Below are positions 8,659 to 17,708 of a stretch of 64,000 nucleotides of DNA, piece after piece. How positions within the stretch are numbered: the stretch's first letter is position 1; each line of letters opens with the position of its first letter. Source of the DNA: an uncultured Shewanella sp. (GTDB lineage Bacteria; Pseudomonadota; Gammaproteobacteria; Enterobacterales; Shewanellaceae); NCBI RefSeq assembly GCF_947501665.1, contig NZ_CANMWS010000027.1:17518-81517 (forward strand), in the 5' to 3' direction. The position numbers and the translations under genes are program-made. The notes beneath the pieces were generated by a model. The model worked only from the letters and a program-made list of their open reading frames with translations. It was not told where the DNA came from and searched no databases.

Positions 8659-8679
8659 AAACCAGCAATTAGCTGGTTT
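8659..8679. terminator. Bidirectional terminator between GNAT gene and fur
   Basis: An 8-bp stem (AAACCAGC / GCTGGTTT) with a 5-base loop sits between two convergent genes, with an A-rich stretch on the left side that gives a T run on the - strand. It should end fur transcription and may also end the GNAT transcript. Confidence 0.7.
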
Positions 8680-8697
8680 ATTAATCTATTTGGTGGA

Positions 8698-9129
8698 CTA
8701 TTTTTCTTCATGATCACAGTGACCATCGGCACAAACGCCGTATAGGTATAAACTGTGATTTGTTAATTTTATATTGTATTTTGCGGCAATTTCATCTTGG
8801 CGTTGTTCAATGATGTCATCGGCAAATTCAATCACTTTGCCACAAGATAGGCAAACAAGGTGGTCATGATGATGTTGAGTTGCCAATTCAAATACAGCTT
8901 TACCACTTTCAAAGTGATGACGGGTGACGATACCTGCATCATCAAATTGGTTTAATACACGATAGACTGTCGCGAGGCCAATTTCTTCACCTAAATCTAA
9001 TAGTCTTTTATAAAGATCTTCAGCACTGATGTGTTGATTTTCGGGCTCTTGCATGAGCTCTAAGATCTTTATTCGAGGGAGGGTTACTTTTAACCCTGCT
9101 TTTTTTAGCGCTTGATTTCCATCAGTCAT
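8698..9129 (-). CDS. fur: Ferric uptake regulator
   Basis: A 143-residue Fur protein, close in length to E. coli Fur (148). It carries the DNA-binding N-terminal domain (L-K-x-A-G-L-K-V-T-L-P-R and I-G-L-A-T-V-Y-R-V-L-N-Q-F), the regulatory metal cluster E-x-x-x-Q-H-H-H-D-H (to about residue 90), the zinc cysteines C93 and C96 in C-L-S-C, and a second cysteine pair at C133 and C138. With Fe(II) it represses iron uptake genes, and it also reports on iron in the regulation of metabolism. It is monocistronic, as usual in Shewanella and Vibrio relatives. I see no strong consensus Fur box directly upstream, so autoregulation cannot be claimed. Confidence 0.96.
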   Translation of the reverse strand: MTDGNQALKKAGLKVTLPRIKILELMQEPENQHISAEDLYKRLLDLGEEIGLATVYRVLNQFDDAGIVTRHHFESGKAVFELATQHHHDHLVCLSCGKVIEFADDIIEQRQDEIAAKYNIKLTNHSLYLYGVCADGHCDHEEK

Positions 9130-9397
9130 GATGCATCTCTTATTTGCAGAACGATTAGCATAAATGTTAATGGTTCATTTGTGGCCGTTGAAACCATTAT
9201 ATGTGTACCTGCAGAAAACTGGAACCTTTGATTTATCTATATCAGTCAAATGAATAATAATTATAGGGTATTTTTTTTAATATGCGATAAAATAAGCAAT
9301 TTAAGCATACATTCTGTAATGTTATTAAGTTTATTTGACGTATTTTATAAAATATAAAATCGATATGGGAAAGGAAGCGTTTTATTGATAAACAGGC

Positions 9398-9430
9398 ATA
9401 AAAAACCCCATAAAATATTTTATGGGGTTT
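9398..9430 (-). terminator. Rho-independent terminator of the EF-G 2 gene
   Basis: A perfect palindrome at 9403-9430 (14 bp per arm before the loop opens) starts 29 bases past the EF-G stop codon. On the - strand it is followed by a run of Ts (9398-9402). This is a classic intrinsic terminator. Confidence 0.88.
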
Positions 9431-9458
9431 CAATGGTACTAAAGATTAACGGCTAGCA

Positions 9459-11543
9459 TTATTTTTTAGCGTTTCTTTCTTTAACTTCAGCAATGACTTT
9501 TTCAGCAACACTGTTAGGACAAGGTGCATAATGAGCAAATTCCATAGAGAATTGACCACGACCTGATGTCATTGTACGTAATGAACCGATGTAACCAAAC
9601 ATTTCTGATAATGGGACGTCAGCTTTAATACGAACGCCTGTTACACCTGCCATTTGATCTTTGATCATGCCGCGGCGACGGTTAAGATCGCCAATTACAT
9701 CACCAACGTTGTCTTCTGGGCTGAATACATCAACGTTCATGATAGGTTCAAGCAGTTGTGCACCGGCTTTAGGCATAGATTGACGGAAAGCACCTTTAGC
9801 AGCAATTTCAAACGCGATAGCCGATGAATCGACTGCGTGGAAAGCACCATCTGTTAGTTCTAGTTCAACGTCAAGTACCGGGAAGCCTGCAACAGTACCG
9901 GTTTCCATCATTGAAGCGAAGCCTTTTTCAACAGCAGGCCAGAATTCTTTTGGTACGTTACCACCCACAACTGAAGAGCTGAAAGTGAAACCTGAGTTTT
10001 GCTCACCAGGACGGATAACATAGTCAATTTTACCAAATTGACCAGAACCACCAGATTGCTTCTTATGCGTGTAGCTATCTTCAATGGTTTTTGTGATTGT
10101 TTCGCGGTAAGCAACTTGTGGCTCACCAACAATAAGATCAACACCATAAGTACGCTTAAGAATGTCAACTTTAATGTCTAAGTGAAGCTCACCCATACCT
10201 TTAAGGATGGTTTCACCTGAATCTTCATCTGTTTCTACGCGGAAAGATGGATCTTCTGCAATCATTTTACCGATAGCGATACCCATTTTCTCACTGCCAC
10301 CTTTATCTTTTGGCGCAACAGCGATAGAAATAACAGGATCTGGGAATACCATGGCTTCTAGTGTACAAGGATGTTTAACATCACATAATGTGTGACCTGT
10401 CTGGACATTCTTCATACCGACAATAGCGATAATGTCACCCGCTTGAGCAGAATCTAATTCGTTACGCTCATCAGCTTGCATTTCAACCATACGGCCAACA
10501 CGTTCTGTTTTACCGGTGAACGAGTTTAGAATGGTGTCGCCTTTGTTGATTTTACCAGAGTAAATACGTACGAAGGTAAGCGCACCAAAGCGGTCATCCA
10601 TGATTTTGAATGCGAGTGCTTTTAATGGCTCATCAACAGAGACTAGGGCATGTTCGCCAGTTTCATTACCTTCTTCATCGGTAAGTGGCTGAGGATCAAC
10701 TTCAGTTGGTGAAGGTAGGTAATCAACAACAGCGTCAAGTAGAAGCTGCATACCTTTGTTTTTGAAAGCACTACCACAGTATGTTGGGAAGAAGTCCATT
10801 GTACGTGTTCCTTTACGGATACAACGCTTAATGTCTTCCATAGATGGCTCTTCGCCTTCCATGTACGCTTCCATTAGGTCATCGTCTTGCTCAACAGCAG
10901 TTTCGATTAGCATTTCACGGTATTCTTCAACAAGATCGACCATGTCAGCTGGAATATCTTCAATCTTGTAGTTTTCAGCTTGTCCAGTTTCGTCCCATAC
11001 CCATGCTTTACGAGTCAGTAGGTCAACAACCCCTTTGAACTCATCTTCGATGCCGATAGGCAGAACCATAACCAGTGGGTTTGCAGCTAGTACGTCTTTA
11101 GTTTGCTTAACAACACGTAGGAAGTCAGCACCCATACGGTCTAACTTGTTTACGAAGATGATACGAGCAACTTCTGATTCGTTTGCATAACGCCAGTTTG
11201 TTTCTGATTGAGGCTCAACACCGCCACTTCCACAGAATACACCGACACCACCGTCTAATACTTTAAGAGAACGATAAACTTCAACAGTGAAGTCAACGTG
11301 ACCAGGGGTGTCAATAACGTTAAAACGGTGATCGTTCCAAAAACAACTTACAGCAGCAGACTGAATGGTAATACCACGCTCAGCTTCCTGTTCCATGAAG
11401 TCAGTTGTAGATTCACCGTCATGAACTTCACCGATCTTATGGATTTTACCGGTTAGCTTAAGGATACGCTCGGTTGTAGTGGTCTTACCCGCGTCAACGT
11501 GAGCGAAGATACCAATGTTTCTGTACTTTGATAAATCAGTCAT
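9459..11543 (-). CDS. fusA: Elongation factor G, second copy type
   Basis: A 694-residue translational GTPase that drives ribosomal translocation and, with ribosome recycling factor, subunit splitting. All five G motifs are visible: A-H-V-D-A-G-K-T (14-21), R-G-I-T-I-Q, D-T-P-G-H-V-D, N-K-L-D and C-G-S-A. They are followed by domains II to V up to the C-terminal A-H-Y-A-P-C-P. Neighbours are fur and a sensor kinase, not rpsL, rpsG or tuf, so this is not the str-operon gene. It most likely corresponds to the extra EF-G (often called EF-G 2 or fusB) found in Shewanella and Vibrio. Division of labour between the two copies cannot be inferred from sequence. A strong terminator follows at 9398-9430. 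Confidence 0.92.
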   Translation of the reverse strand: MTDLSKYRNIGIFAHVDAGKTTTTERILKLTGKIHKIGEVHDGESTTDFMEQEAERGITIQSAAVSCFWNDHRFNVIDTPGHVDFTVEVYRSLKVLDGGVGVFCGSGGVEPQSETNWRYANESEVARIIFVNKLDRMGADFLRVVKQTKDVLAANPLVMVLPIGIEDEFKGVVDLLTRKAWVWDETGQAENYKIEDIPADMVDLVEEYREMLIETAVEQDDDLMEAYMEGEEPSMEDIKRCIRKGTRTMDFFPTYCGSAFKNKGMQLLLDAVVDYLPSPTEVDPQPLTDEEGNETGEHALVSVDEPLKALAFKIMDDRFGALTFVRIYSGKINKGDTILNSFTGKTERVGRMVEMQADERNELDSAQAGDIIAIVGMKNVQTGHTLCDVKHPCTLEAMVFPDPVISIAVAPKDKGGSEKMGIAIGKMIAEDPSFRVETDEDSGETILKGMGELHLDIKVDILKRTYGVDLIVGEPQVAYRETITKTIEDSYTHKKQSGGSGQFGKIDYVIRPGEQNSGFTFSSSVVGGNVPKEFWPAVEKGFASMMETGTVAGFPVLDVELELTDGAFHAVDSSAIAFEIAAKGAFRQSMPKAGAQLLEPIMNVDVFSPEDNVGDVIGDLNRRRGMIKDQMAGVTGVRIKADVPLSEMFGYIGSLRTMTSGRGQFSMEFAHYAPCPNSVAEKVIAEVKERNAKK

Positions 11544-11654
11544 TTTTTTACTCTATTGGAGTTACGTTCTAAAATTCCGCGCAAGTATAGCAATACTTTC
11601 CGAATTTTTTTATCGATTTTTATCAATTTGAGTTAAATAAGCCAAATTAAAATC

Positions 11655-11690
11655 AAAAAAGCCCTTAAAACCGCAGGATTATGGTTTTAA
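11655..11690 (-). terminator. Probable terminator of the hybrid sensor kinase gene
   Basis: An 8-bp stem (TTAAAACC at 11665-11672 with GGTTTTAA at 11683-11690) is followed on the - strand by GGGC and a run of six Ts. It lies about 70 bases past the kinase stop codon. The stem is AT-rich, so efficiency is uncertain. Confidence 0.5.
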
Positions 11691-11760
11691 TTATTTATGT
11701 TGAACCAGATTATCCGCAGGGTTAAAGGGGAGTTAAAATGGCAAAAATGGCATTTGATTA

Positions 11761-14226
11761 TTATGAAGTGGTAAGATATTTGTTAATCATTTCGAATAGT
11801 TTGGCTTTTTGAATGGGTTTTGAAAGATAATCATTCATGCCGACTTGGGCACATTTTTTAATATCTTGATCTAAAATACTGGCAGTCAAAGCGATAATGG
11901 GATGGGGGGGGATTTGTTGCTCCTTTTCGTACTGACGGATATTCGTTGTGGCAGTAAATCCATCCATTTCAGGCATCATACAATCCATGAGGATCAAATC
12001 AAAATCAGAATTACTTTTTATTTTTTCAACGGCTTCTAATCCATTATTAGCAATTTCATAACGGTAACCTTCTTTTGATAAAAACAAAGAAACGACTTTC
12101 TGATTAACTAAGTTATCTTCAACAATCAGGATACATTTTTGTAGTGAGTCTTGTTGCGGTGCAGTGTTATTTGATTCTATAGTGTCGTGGTTTCGACGCT
12201 GTTGGCAATATTTGACTCCATTAACTAAGGTATTTAACAGTCGGTTACCGAGTAATGGATATTTTATAATCCCATCAATTTTATCTTTAAAATCAATACT
12301 GGGCGTGAGTATATGCTGACAAATAATAAAGGGAACTTCAGGATATTGATCTTTAAAGGTATTGAGTTGTATAAAAAAGTCACTTTCACTTTCACTTTCG
12401 CCTTGATAATGATAAAGAAGAATCGCTTCTTTGGGCAATGTTGTGATGGATTCAAATTCTGTCAGTTTTTGTGCAATAGTGACGCCGTAGTAAGTGAGCT
12501 CATTTTCGAGTGTTGAGCACACTTGATCATCGTCACTTATCAATGCAATAGAGGCGTTGTTCAAAGCAGTATTGAGATCGGGAGGGCAGGTTTCAACTAG
12601 TGTGGCATCGATAGTAAAAAAGAAAGTACTGCCTTGTCCTTTTTCTGAGTCTACGTCCAATTTCCCCCCCATCAGTTCGACCAGTTGAGAGCTAATACTG
12701 AGCCCTAAACCTGTTCCACCAAATTGTCTTGTTATCGAGCTGTCTTCTTGTGTGAAAGGAGAGAAAATACTGGCTTGTTTGTCTTTTTCAATACCCGTTC
12801 CGGTATCCGTTACGGCAAAATAAAGGCGTAATTTTCCTTGCTGTTCATGGGGTTGTTGAATAGATATTGTAATGTCACCAGATGAGGTGAATTTGACGGC
12901 ATTAGACATAAGGTTCATCAATATTTGACGTAATCTATGCTCATCAAGCATGACATTAAAAGCGACATTGCTGTTAATTTTAATATTTAAATTGACCGAT
13001 TTTTCTATTGCTTTTGATACCACAATAGCAAGTGTGTCGTAAGCGACTTCTCTGACGTTTGCATCACAAGGTGTAATTTCAAGATTACCTGATTCAATTT
13101 TGGATAAATCAAGTACATCATTGATGAGCATTAATAAAGTATGTGAGGAGGTTTCAATCGTATTTAAATGTTCTTGTTGGGTAGGGGTAAGTTGAGTTTC
13201 GGCTAAAATACCTGACATACCAATAATGCCATTTAAAGGCGTTCGAATTTCATGGGACATATTGGCCAAAAAGGCGCTTTTGGCTTTATTAGAGGTTTGC
13301 GCTTGAGTATTCAGCTGTTTTAAGTTCTTCTCCACTTTTGTTAATGATCGTGTTAAATAAAATAAGACAGAAATGAGCAAAATAAAGAGTAATAGTATTA
13401 ATAATCGGTTGAGGTTTTCGAGTGAATTAAGTTTGTCTGTGAGTGCTAACGGAATTTCAATATTTAGAATATTGAGTTCATTTTCAACGCTATGGATGGT
13501 GGCTCTGAGCTGGCCTTGTAAGCCTGAGTCATGATTGATACCTGCAATCTGTCCGAGCTCTTCTAATTGCAGTAGTGTTGTTGTAAACGTTTGCAGATCG
13601 GCATGGAGCTTAGCGTGTTCTTTTTGAGTATTAAATAATGCTTTTAGCTCCTTAATATCTTTGATAAAGGCTTCTTGGTATTGAGGATCATGTAAGGTAA
13701 AAAAATAATAGATGTCTTGCTGGACTTGCCAAAAAGTTAATTGAATATTTTTATCTTGTGTATTGATAATGTTTTTTTCGAGTTGAATTAAAGCGGTTTG
13801 TAAATGATGTTTTAGGCCATTATTGTTGGTGCCATTAATATCAAGTAATACCTGTGATAGTTCGTTAAAGGCATTGATATAAATATTAATGCTATCTATC
13901 ATGACTAGACTATTGTAGTTAATATCTATTCTATTGTTTGATAATAATTGTTCAATTTGTATAATATCTTTCTTGAGCTGTTCGCCTTGTTGTTGTAAAG
14001 AGACTGCGTATTGTTCATCCAGTCTAGACATGAAATCCTTTTCATGTCGTCTCATCGTGAGTAAGCGGTTAGAAGAGTTGGATACCGTCACTTCAAGAGA
14101 AAGTAGATTATTTTCAGTTTCAATAATTTGATGGTTAAAGTAAGTATAAATAAGCAGAAGAATAATAATGGCACTGGTGGCGAGTTGAAGTTGTAATTTA
14201 ATTGAGCTGGTGATTTTATTGGGCAT
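11761..14226 (-). CDS. Hybrid sensor histidine kinase with two receiver-type domains
   Basis: An 821-residue membrane-bound hybrid kinase. In order: membrane segment about 14-31; a largely helical periplasmic sensor of about 240 residues; membrane segment about 275-296; HisKA with N-M-S-H-E-I-R-T-P-L-N-G (histidine near 325); HATPase_c with N-A-V-K-F-T, D-T-G-T-G-I and G-G-T-G-L-G-L; a degenerate receiver (about 560-675); and a canonical C-terminal receiver with V-E-D-N and phosphoacceptor aspartate near 748 in L-M-D-C-M-M-P-E-M-D-G. The middle receiver-like domain has a D-D-D acidic start but no aspartate at the expected phosphorylation strand (A-I-L-L-Y-H-Y). No Hpt domain is present, so a separate phosphotransfer protein is needed. 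ATG 14226 is preferred over an in-frame TTG two codons earlier. The signal is unknown. Confidence 0.88.
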   Translation of the reverse strand: MPNKITSSIKLQLQLATSAIIILLLIYTYFNHQIIETENNLLSLEVTVSNSSNRLLTMRRHEKDFMSRLDEQYAVSLQQQGEQLKKDIIQIEQLLSNNRIDINYNSLVMIDSINIYINAFNELSQVLLDINGTNNNGLKHHLQTALIQLEKNIINTQDKNIQLTFWQVQQDIYYFFTLHDPQYQEAFIKDIKELKALFNTQKEHAKLHADLQTFTTTLLQLEELGQIAGINHDSGLQGQLRATIHSVENELNILNIEIPLALTDKLNSLENLNRLLILLLFILLISVLFYLTRSLTKVEKNLKQLNTQAQTSNKAKSAFLANMSHEIRTPLNGIIGMSGILAETQLTPTQQEHLNTIETSSHTLLMLINDVLDLSKIESGNLEITPCDANVREVAYDTLAIVVSKAIEKSVNLNIKINSNVAFNVMLDEHRLRQILMNLMSNAVKFTSSGDITISIQQPHEQQGKLRLYFAVTDTGTGIEKDKQASIFSPFTQEDSSITRQFGGTGLGLSISSQLVELMGGKLDVDSEKGQGSTFFFTIDATLVETCPPDLNTALNNASIALISDDDQVCSTLENELTYYGVTIAQKLTEFESITTLPKEAILLYHYQGESESESDFFIQLNTFKDQYPEVPFIICQHILTPSIDFKDKIDGIIKYPLLGNRLLNTLVNGVKYCQQRRNHDTIESNNTAPQQDSLQKCILIVEDNLVNQKVVSLFLSKEGYRYEIANNGLEAVEKIKSNSDFDLILMDCMMPEMDGFTATTNIRQYEKEQQIPPHPIIALTASILDQDIKKCAQVGMNDYLSKPIQKAKLFEMINKYLTTS

Positions 14227-14432
14227 AATCAAATCGCTTCCATGTACGAAGGTGTATGGTTGAATACGTGCTTTTGTGTTGAGTATAGTTAAGTTCTTTT
14301 ACTTTGGTGGGATTGAGGAGAAGATGTGTTTTTACTCGTTTATTTTAGCAAACTTGGGATGAGTTTGAGCTTCGCAATAAGAAGGATTCAGTTTAATCAT
14401 TTTTAATGAGTTGGTTTCAGTGAAAAAAGGGG

Positions 14433-15905
14433 CTAATCGGCAGGGGGGATGTTGGCATTTTTACGGAATAAATTCATCGGATCATATTTTTTTTTGATTT
14501 GCCTTATCTTATTGTAATTTTTACCATAGACTTTCTTAAGGTGTTGGTTATGTTCTTCACCAATGCCAGCATGATTAAGGTAAATACGGTTTTGGTTTGA
14601 ATAGGTTGCGAGTCTATCCCACAATGCCCGTCCCCAAGCAATATTAGCATCATCAAAGTTTGCATCAATCCAGGCTAAATTTGACTCGAGCATAAAGTCT
14701 GTATCTCTTGAACCAAAGGCTGTAGCCTCTTCAGCGATCTCACGATATGCACCGCGTAAGCATTGGATGACAAAAGAGACGTTGCCCTTACAAGTGGAAA
14801 GGGGTCTTAATCTAAATCCATCGATGAATTCTTTTAGCATAGAGTGACTTAATTGGTTTGTATAAATCGATTTAAAGTAAAAGCGTTGAGGTTGAACTTT
14901 ATTGCTATTCCAATTTTCAAACCATTGTTGGACTTGCTTGAAGGGGATAATTGATGTGGCATCATGGACTAGACCATCAAAAGAGCAAAGACGCTGAATG
15001 TGTTTTTGAGCCTCTTTATGTTCTCCTACATGAACCCCTGCAAGCATGACAACATCTTGATCATGTAAATGTTTAGGAAAGTGGAGGCTAGGTGGGACGC
15101 GATAAATAAATGCAATAGAGGTTAAATCTTGACTGGCTTGTGCCATGAAGTCTCGCCATTGTAATAATACACTTTCCGCTTTATCTATAGGATACATAGG
15201 GCTACAAAAGAGGACTTCAGGTCCAATAGGGTGGGCTTGAAATAGAAAAGAACTGACCACACCAAAGTTTCCGCTGCCGCCACATAAGGCCCAAAATAAA
15301 TCAGTATGTTTGTCTTTTGAGACGGTTAAAATTCGCCCGTCACTGGTAACAATTTGTGCTGATAATAAATTATCAATAGTTAAACCATGCTTTCCCGTGA
15401 GCCAACCAAATCCACCTCCTAAGGTGAGTCCTGCAATACCTGTGACAGAGACTGTGCCGACAGGCACTGCGAGACCAAAAGCTTGTGTTTCATGATCGAG
15501 TTTACCCAGTAGTGTGCCAGCTTCGACTCTGACTTGCTTGGTATTAGCATCGACATAAACACTTTGCATTTTGCATAAATCGATTAACATGCCACCTTCA
15601 CAGCTGGCATGCCCTGCAACATTATGACCGCCGCTTTTAACTGCGATAAGGAGTTTATGTTTTGCTGCAAAAATAACACAGGTTTGAATGTCTGCTACGC
15701 CTGTTGGTTTGACAATGAAAGCAGGTTTTCTATCAAAGATATGGTTAAAGATCTGTCTAGACTCTTCATATTCATGACCGTCTTCAAACAGTATATTTGA
15801 ATTGAGTAGAGCCTTGAATCGGTCAAATTCTTCTTCTGGAATGTCAACGTTTTTATTATTTAATCCTTTTACTTTTATCATGCTGCTCAAACACCCATCG
15901 TTCAT
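14433..15905 (-). CDS. FAD-binding oxidoreductase, berberine-bridge type
   Basis: A 490-residue flavoprotein with an N-terminal PCMH-type FAD-binding domain (about 60-230) and a C-terminal BBE domain ending K-K-Y-D-P-M-N-L-F-R-K-N-A-N-I. The G-G-H-N motif (about 92-95) holds the histidine that carries covalent FAD in this family. The segments G-G-G-F-G-W-L, H-G-L-T-I-D-N-L and G-G-S-G-N-F-G-V-V follow. Members oxidise sugars, alkaloids or polyketides with oxygen; the substrate here is unknown. No signal peptide is seen, so it is probably cytoplasmic. An internal ATG at 15881 is an alternative start, since neither ATG has a strong ribosome site. The gene is isolated between the kinase and glucokinase genes on the same strand. 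Confidence 0.85.
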   Translation of the reverse strand: MNDGCLSSMIKVKGLNNKNVDIPEEEFDRFKALLNSNILFEDGHEYEESRQIFNHIFDRKPAFIVKPTGVADIQTCVIFAAKHKLLIAVKSGGHNVAGHASCEGGMLIDLCKMQSVYVDANTKQVRVEAGTLLGKLDHETQAFGLAVPVGTVSVTGIAGLTLGGGFGWLTGKHGLTIDNLLSAQIVTSDGRILTVSKDKHTDLFWALCGGSGNFGVVSSFLFQAHPIGPEVLFCSPMYPIDKAESVLLQWRDFMAQASQDLTSIAFIYRVPPSLHFPKHLHDQDVVMLAGVHVGEHKEAQKHIQRLCSFDGLVHDATSIIPFKQVQQWFENWNSNKVQPQRFYFKSIYTNQLSHSMLKEFIDGFRLRPLSTCKGNVSFVIQCLRGAYREIAEEATAFGSRDTDFMLESNLAWIDANFDDANIAWGRALWDRLATYSNQNRIYLNHAGIGEEHNQHLKKVYGKNYNKIRQIKKKYDPMNLFRKNANIPPAD

Positions 15906-16027
15906 TATTTATTTTATATATTAGTCTAAGTTTGCACTTTTATTTTCGAGTGGATCAAAATTGATTGGGCGATAACGGTCATAATTTTGATCAGAAAAAT
16001 CTAGATGAGAATATTGGGGCAAGCGAT

Positions 16028-16053
16028 TAAGGAGCGGGCAATTATGCTCCTTA
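16028..16053 (-). terminator. Hairpin downstream of glk
   Basis: An 8-bp stem (TAAGGAGC / GCTCCTTA) with a 10-base loop lies 24 bases past the glucokinase stop codon. It has no T run, so it may be a weak or Rho-assisted terminator or an mRNA 3'-end stabiliser. Confidence 0.4.
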
Positions 16054-16076
16054 TTCAGGTAAAGGGATTGTTTAAT

Positions 16077-17021
16077 TTACACTTGTTCTAAATATGCAGC
16101 AGCGCCAATGAGTCCGGGCTGAGGCTCTGTGATTAAATACAAAGGTGCTTGATTAACATAGCCTGTGAAGCGACCTTTATGTGTATAATGCTGTTTAAAT
16201 TGTGTGAAATCTATATGCTCAATGATCCTAGGCAGAATCCCTCCAGCAATATAAACCCCACCAAAAGCGCCATTCATGAGAACGAGATCGCCTAAGAATT
16301 GTGCCAATATTTCTAAGAAAAGCTCAATACTTCTAATGCATAATTCATCTGTTTTATGGATGAAGTGTTCGGTAATATGCTGAGCATCATATGGCTGGGC
16401 AATGACATTAGATTGAACGGCAAGTGCCTGATAGATATTAATGATACCTTGTCCAGATAAGAGTCGTTCTATCGATACACGTTCATGTTGGTCTAATAAA
16501 TGGTTCAATACTTGTATTTGTTGTTTCGATGTAGGCGCAAAAGCAATATGCCCGCCTTCACCACTGATACAGTGATGATGCTTACCGACTGAGATGAGTT
16601 GAGCAATACCTAAGCCTGTACCTGGACCGCAAACCATTTTTGGCGCCTGGGTTTGTGCTTTTTTATCACTGATGGTGATCAATTGTTTGGAAGAGAGTTG
16701 AGGTAAGGACATGGCGATAGCATGATAATCATTGATGAGATGAACCTGTTTGATTTGACAATATTGTTCTAAGGAGTGAGCAGAAAATTGCCAATCAAGG
16801 TTGGTCATTTTAATGATTTCATCATTAACCGCCCCGGCAATACAAATACAGGCTTTTTCAATATTCAATTGATTAAATTCGATATAATGCTTGATTGCAG
16901 CTTCTAAGGAAGGAAATTCAGCACATTTAAAAGTTTGAATATGATTGAGTTTACTTTGACAAGCAATTGCAAGGCGTATATTGGTACCACCTACATCGGC
17001 GACTAGATTTCTTTGCAGCAT
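16077..17021 (-). CDS. glk: Glucokinase
   Basis: A 314-residue protein of the bacterial (E. coli type) glucokinase family, phosphorylating glucose with ATP at the entry to glycolysis. Visible motifs are the phosphate-1 loop V-A-D-V-G-G-T-N-I-R-L-A at the N-terminus, N-D-Y-H-A, the adenosine-side G-P-G-T-G-L-G-I-A, S-G-E-G-G-H-I-A-F-A-P with the conserved glutamate and histidine, and N-G-A-F-G-G-V-Y-I-A-G-G-I near the C-terminus. ATG 17021 is taken as the start because GAAGAG lies about six bases upstream and the family normally begins just before the phosphate loop. ATG 17048 would add nine residues. A diverged MITE (family A copy 2) begins about 50 bases upstream, within the promoter region. 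Confidence 0.92.
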   Translation of the reverse strand: MLQRNLVADVGGTNIRLAIACQSKLNHIQTFKCAEFPSLEAAIKHYIEFNQLNIEKACICIAGAVNDEIIKMTNLDWQFSAHSLEQYCQIKQVHLINDYHAIAMSLPQLSSKQLITISDKKAQTQAPKMVCGPGTGLGIAQLISVGKHHHCISGEGGHIAFAPTSKQQIQVLNHLLDQHERVSIERLLSGQGIINIYQALAVQSNVIAQPYDAQHITEHFIHKTDELCIRSIELFLEILAQFLGDLVLMNGAFGGVYIAGGILPRIIEHIDFTQFKQHYTHKGRFTGYVNQAPLYLITEPQPGLIGAAAYLEQV

Positions 17022-17069
17022 AGGGTTCTCTTCGTTTTGCATTTTCATATGTCAGTCAAGATTTACGGT

Positions 17070-17294
17070 AGAGCTTAGAACGAGTTGATTTTTTGTGATT
17101 ACATGATGTTCGAGATAAACGAGTCTGAATCGCGGCGAGAGGGATGACGCCTAGTCATTCTTAGCCCCTTTAGATGGGGGAGGTCGAACAACGTTTGAAT
17201 CAAGGCCGACAATAACGACGCCACATAAGCTCTGCTAGGTCAAATAACGCCACAAACGGCTGCAGAAATCACTACCAAAGATAAACATGAATAT
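17070..17294. repeat. MITE-like element, family A, copy 2 (diverged, reversed)
   Basis: About 225 bp that align in reverse orientation with the element at 5256-5532. Matching blocks include GATAAACG, AATCGCGGCGAGAGG, TGCCTAGT/CGCCTAGT, ATAACGAC, CATAAGCTCTGC and GGCTGCAGAAA-like runs. The terminal inverted repeats are degraded (AGAGCTTAG and AAACATG in place of GGGCCTGTTG), and the centre is shorter than copy 1, so this is an old, probably immobile copy. It lies in the leader region of glk. Confidence 0.75.
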
Positions 17295-17708
17295 AAGATA
17301 ACGGATTTAATCAACGCTGGCGAACATGATTTTAAATTTGTCTCCAAACTGCTTTAAAAATGTTTATTTGTGATTAAATTACGTTATTAAAATGATGCAA
17401 GTCAAGCTGATGTATCATAGCATTCATCATGAATATTACATTAATTACTTATTTTACAATTAGTTGGTTATCTATCGCGATATTCATCAATAAAGTTCAA
17501 TAATCAGTTTGGTTGTTTTTTTACCACGCTTAAAGAGCGAATGCAATACCGCTAAAAATGATGAGACAGTGTTTGTTTTTGATTTTAATCGGACCGTTAA
17601 GCGTGGGCTATTTGATTTAAAGTGGGATTTTAAAGCGTGTAGGCTTAACCTCATCTGCGCTTGAGGTTATACTGACGGAAAATTTATATTCGTTGCGATT
17701 AATATTAA
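17295..17708. other. Intergenic region upstream of tsaB
   Basis: About 410 bases, AT-rich in the left half. A 10-bp inverted repeat CCACGCTTAA (17524-17533) and TTAAGCGTGG (17597-17606) encloses about 63 bases. It could be a long-range stem or an operator pair. No coding frame is convincing. The region should contain the tsaB promoter. Confidence 0.35.

Noticed and set aside
9247..9270. AT-rich run upstream of fur that looks a little like a Fur box
   Set aside because: The match to the 19-base consensus is poor and the sequence is low complexity, so it could be chance.
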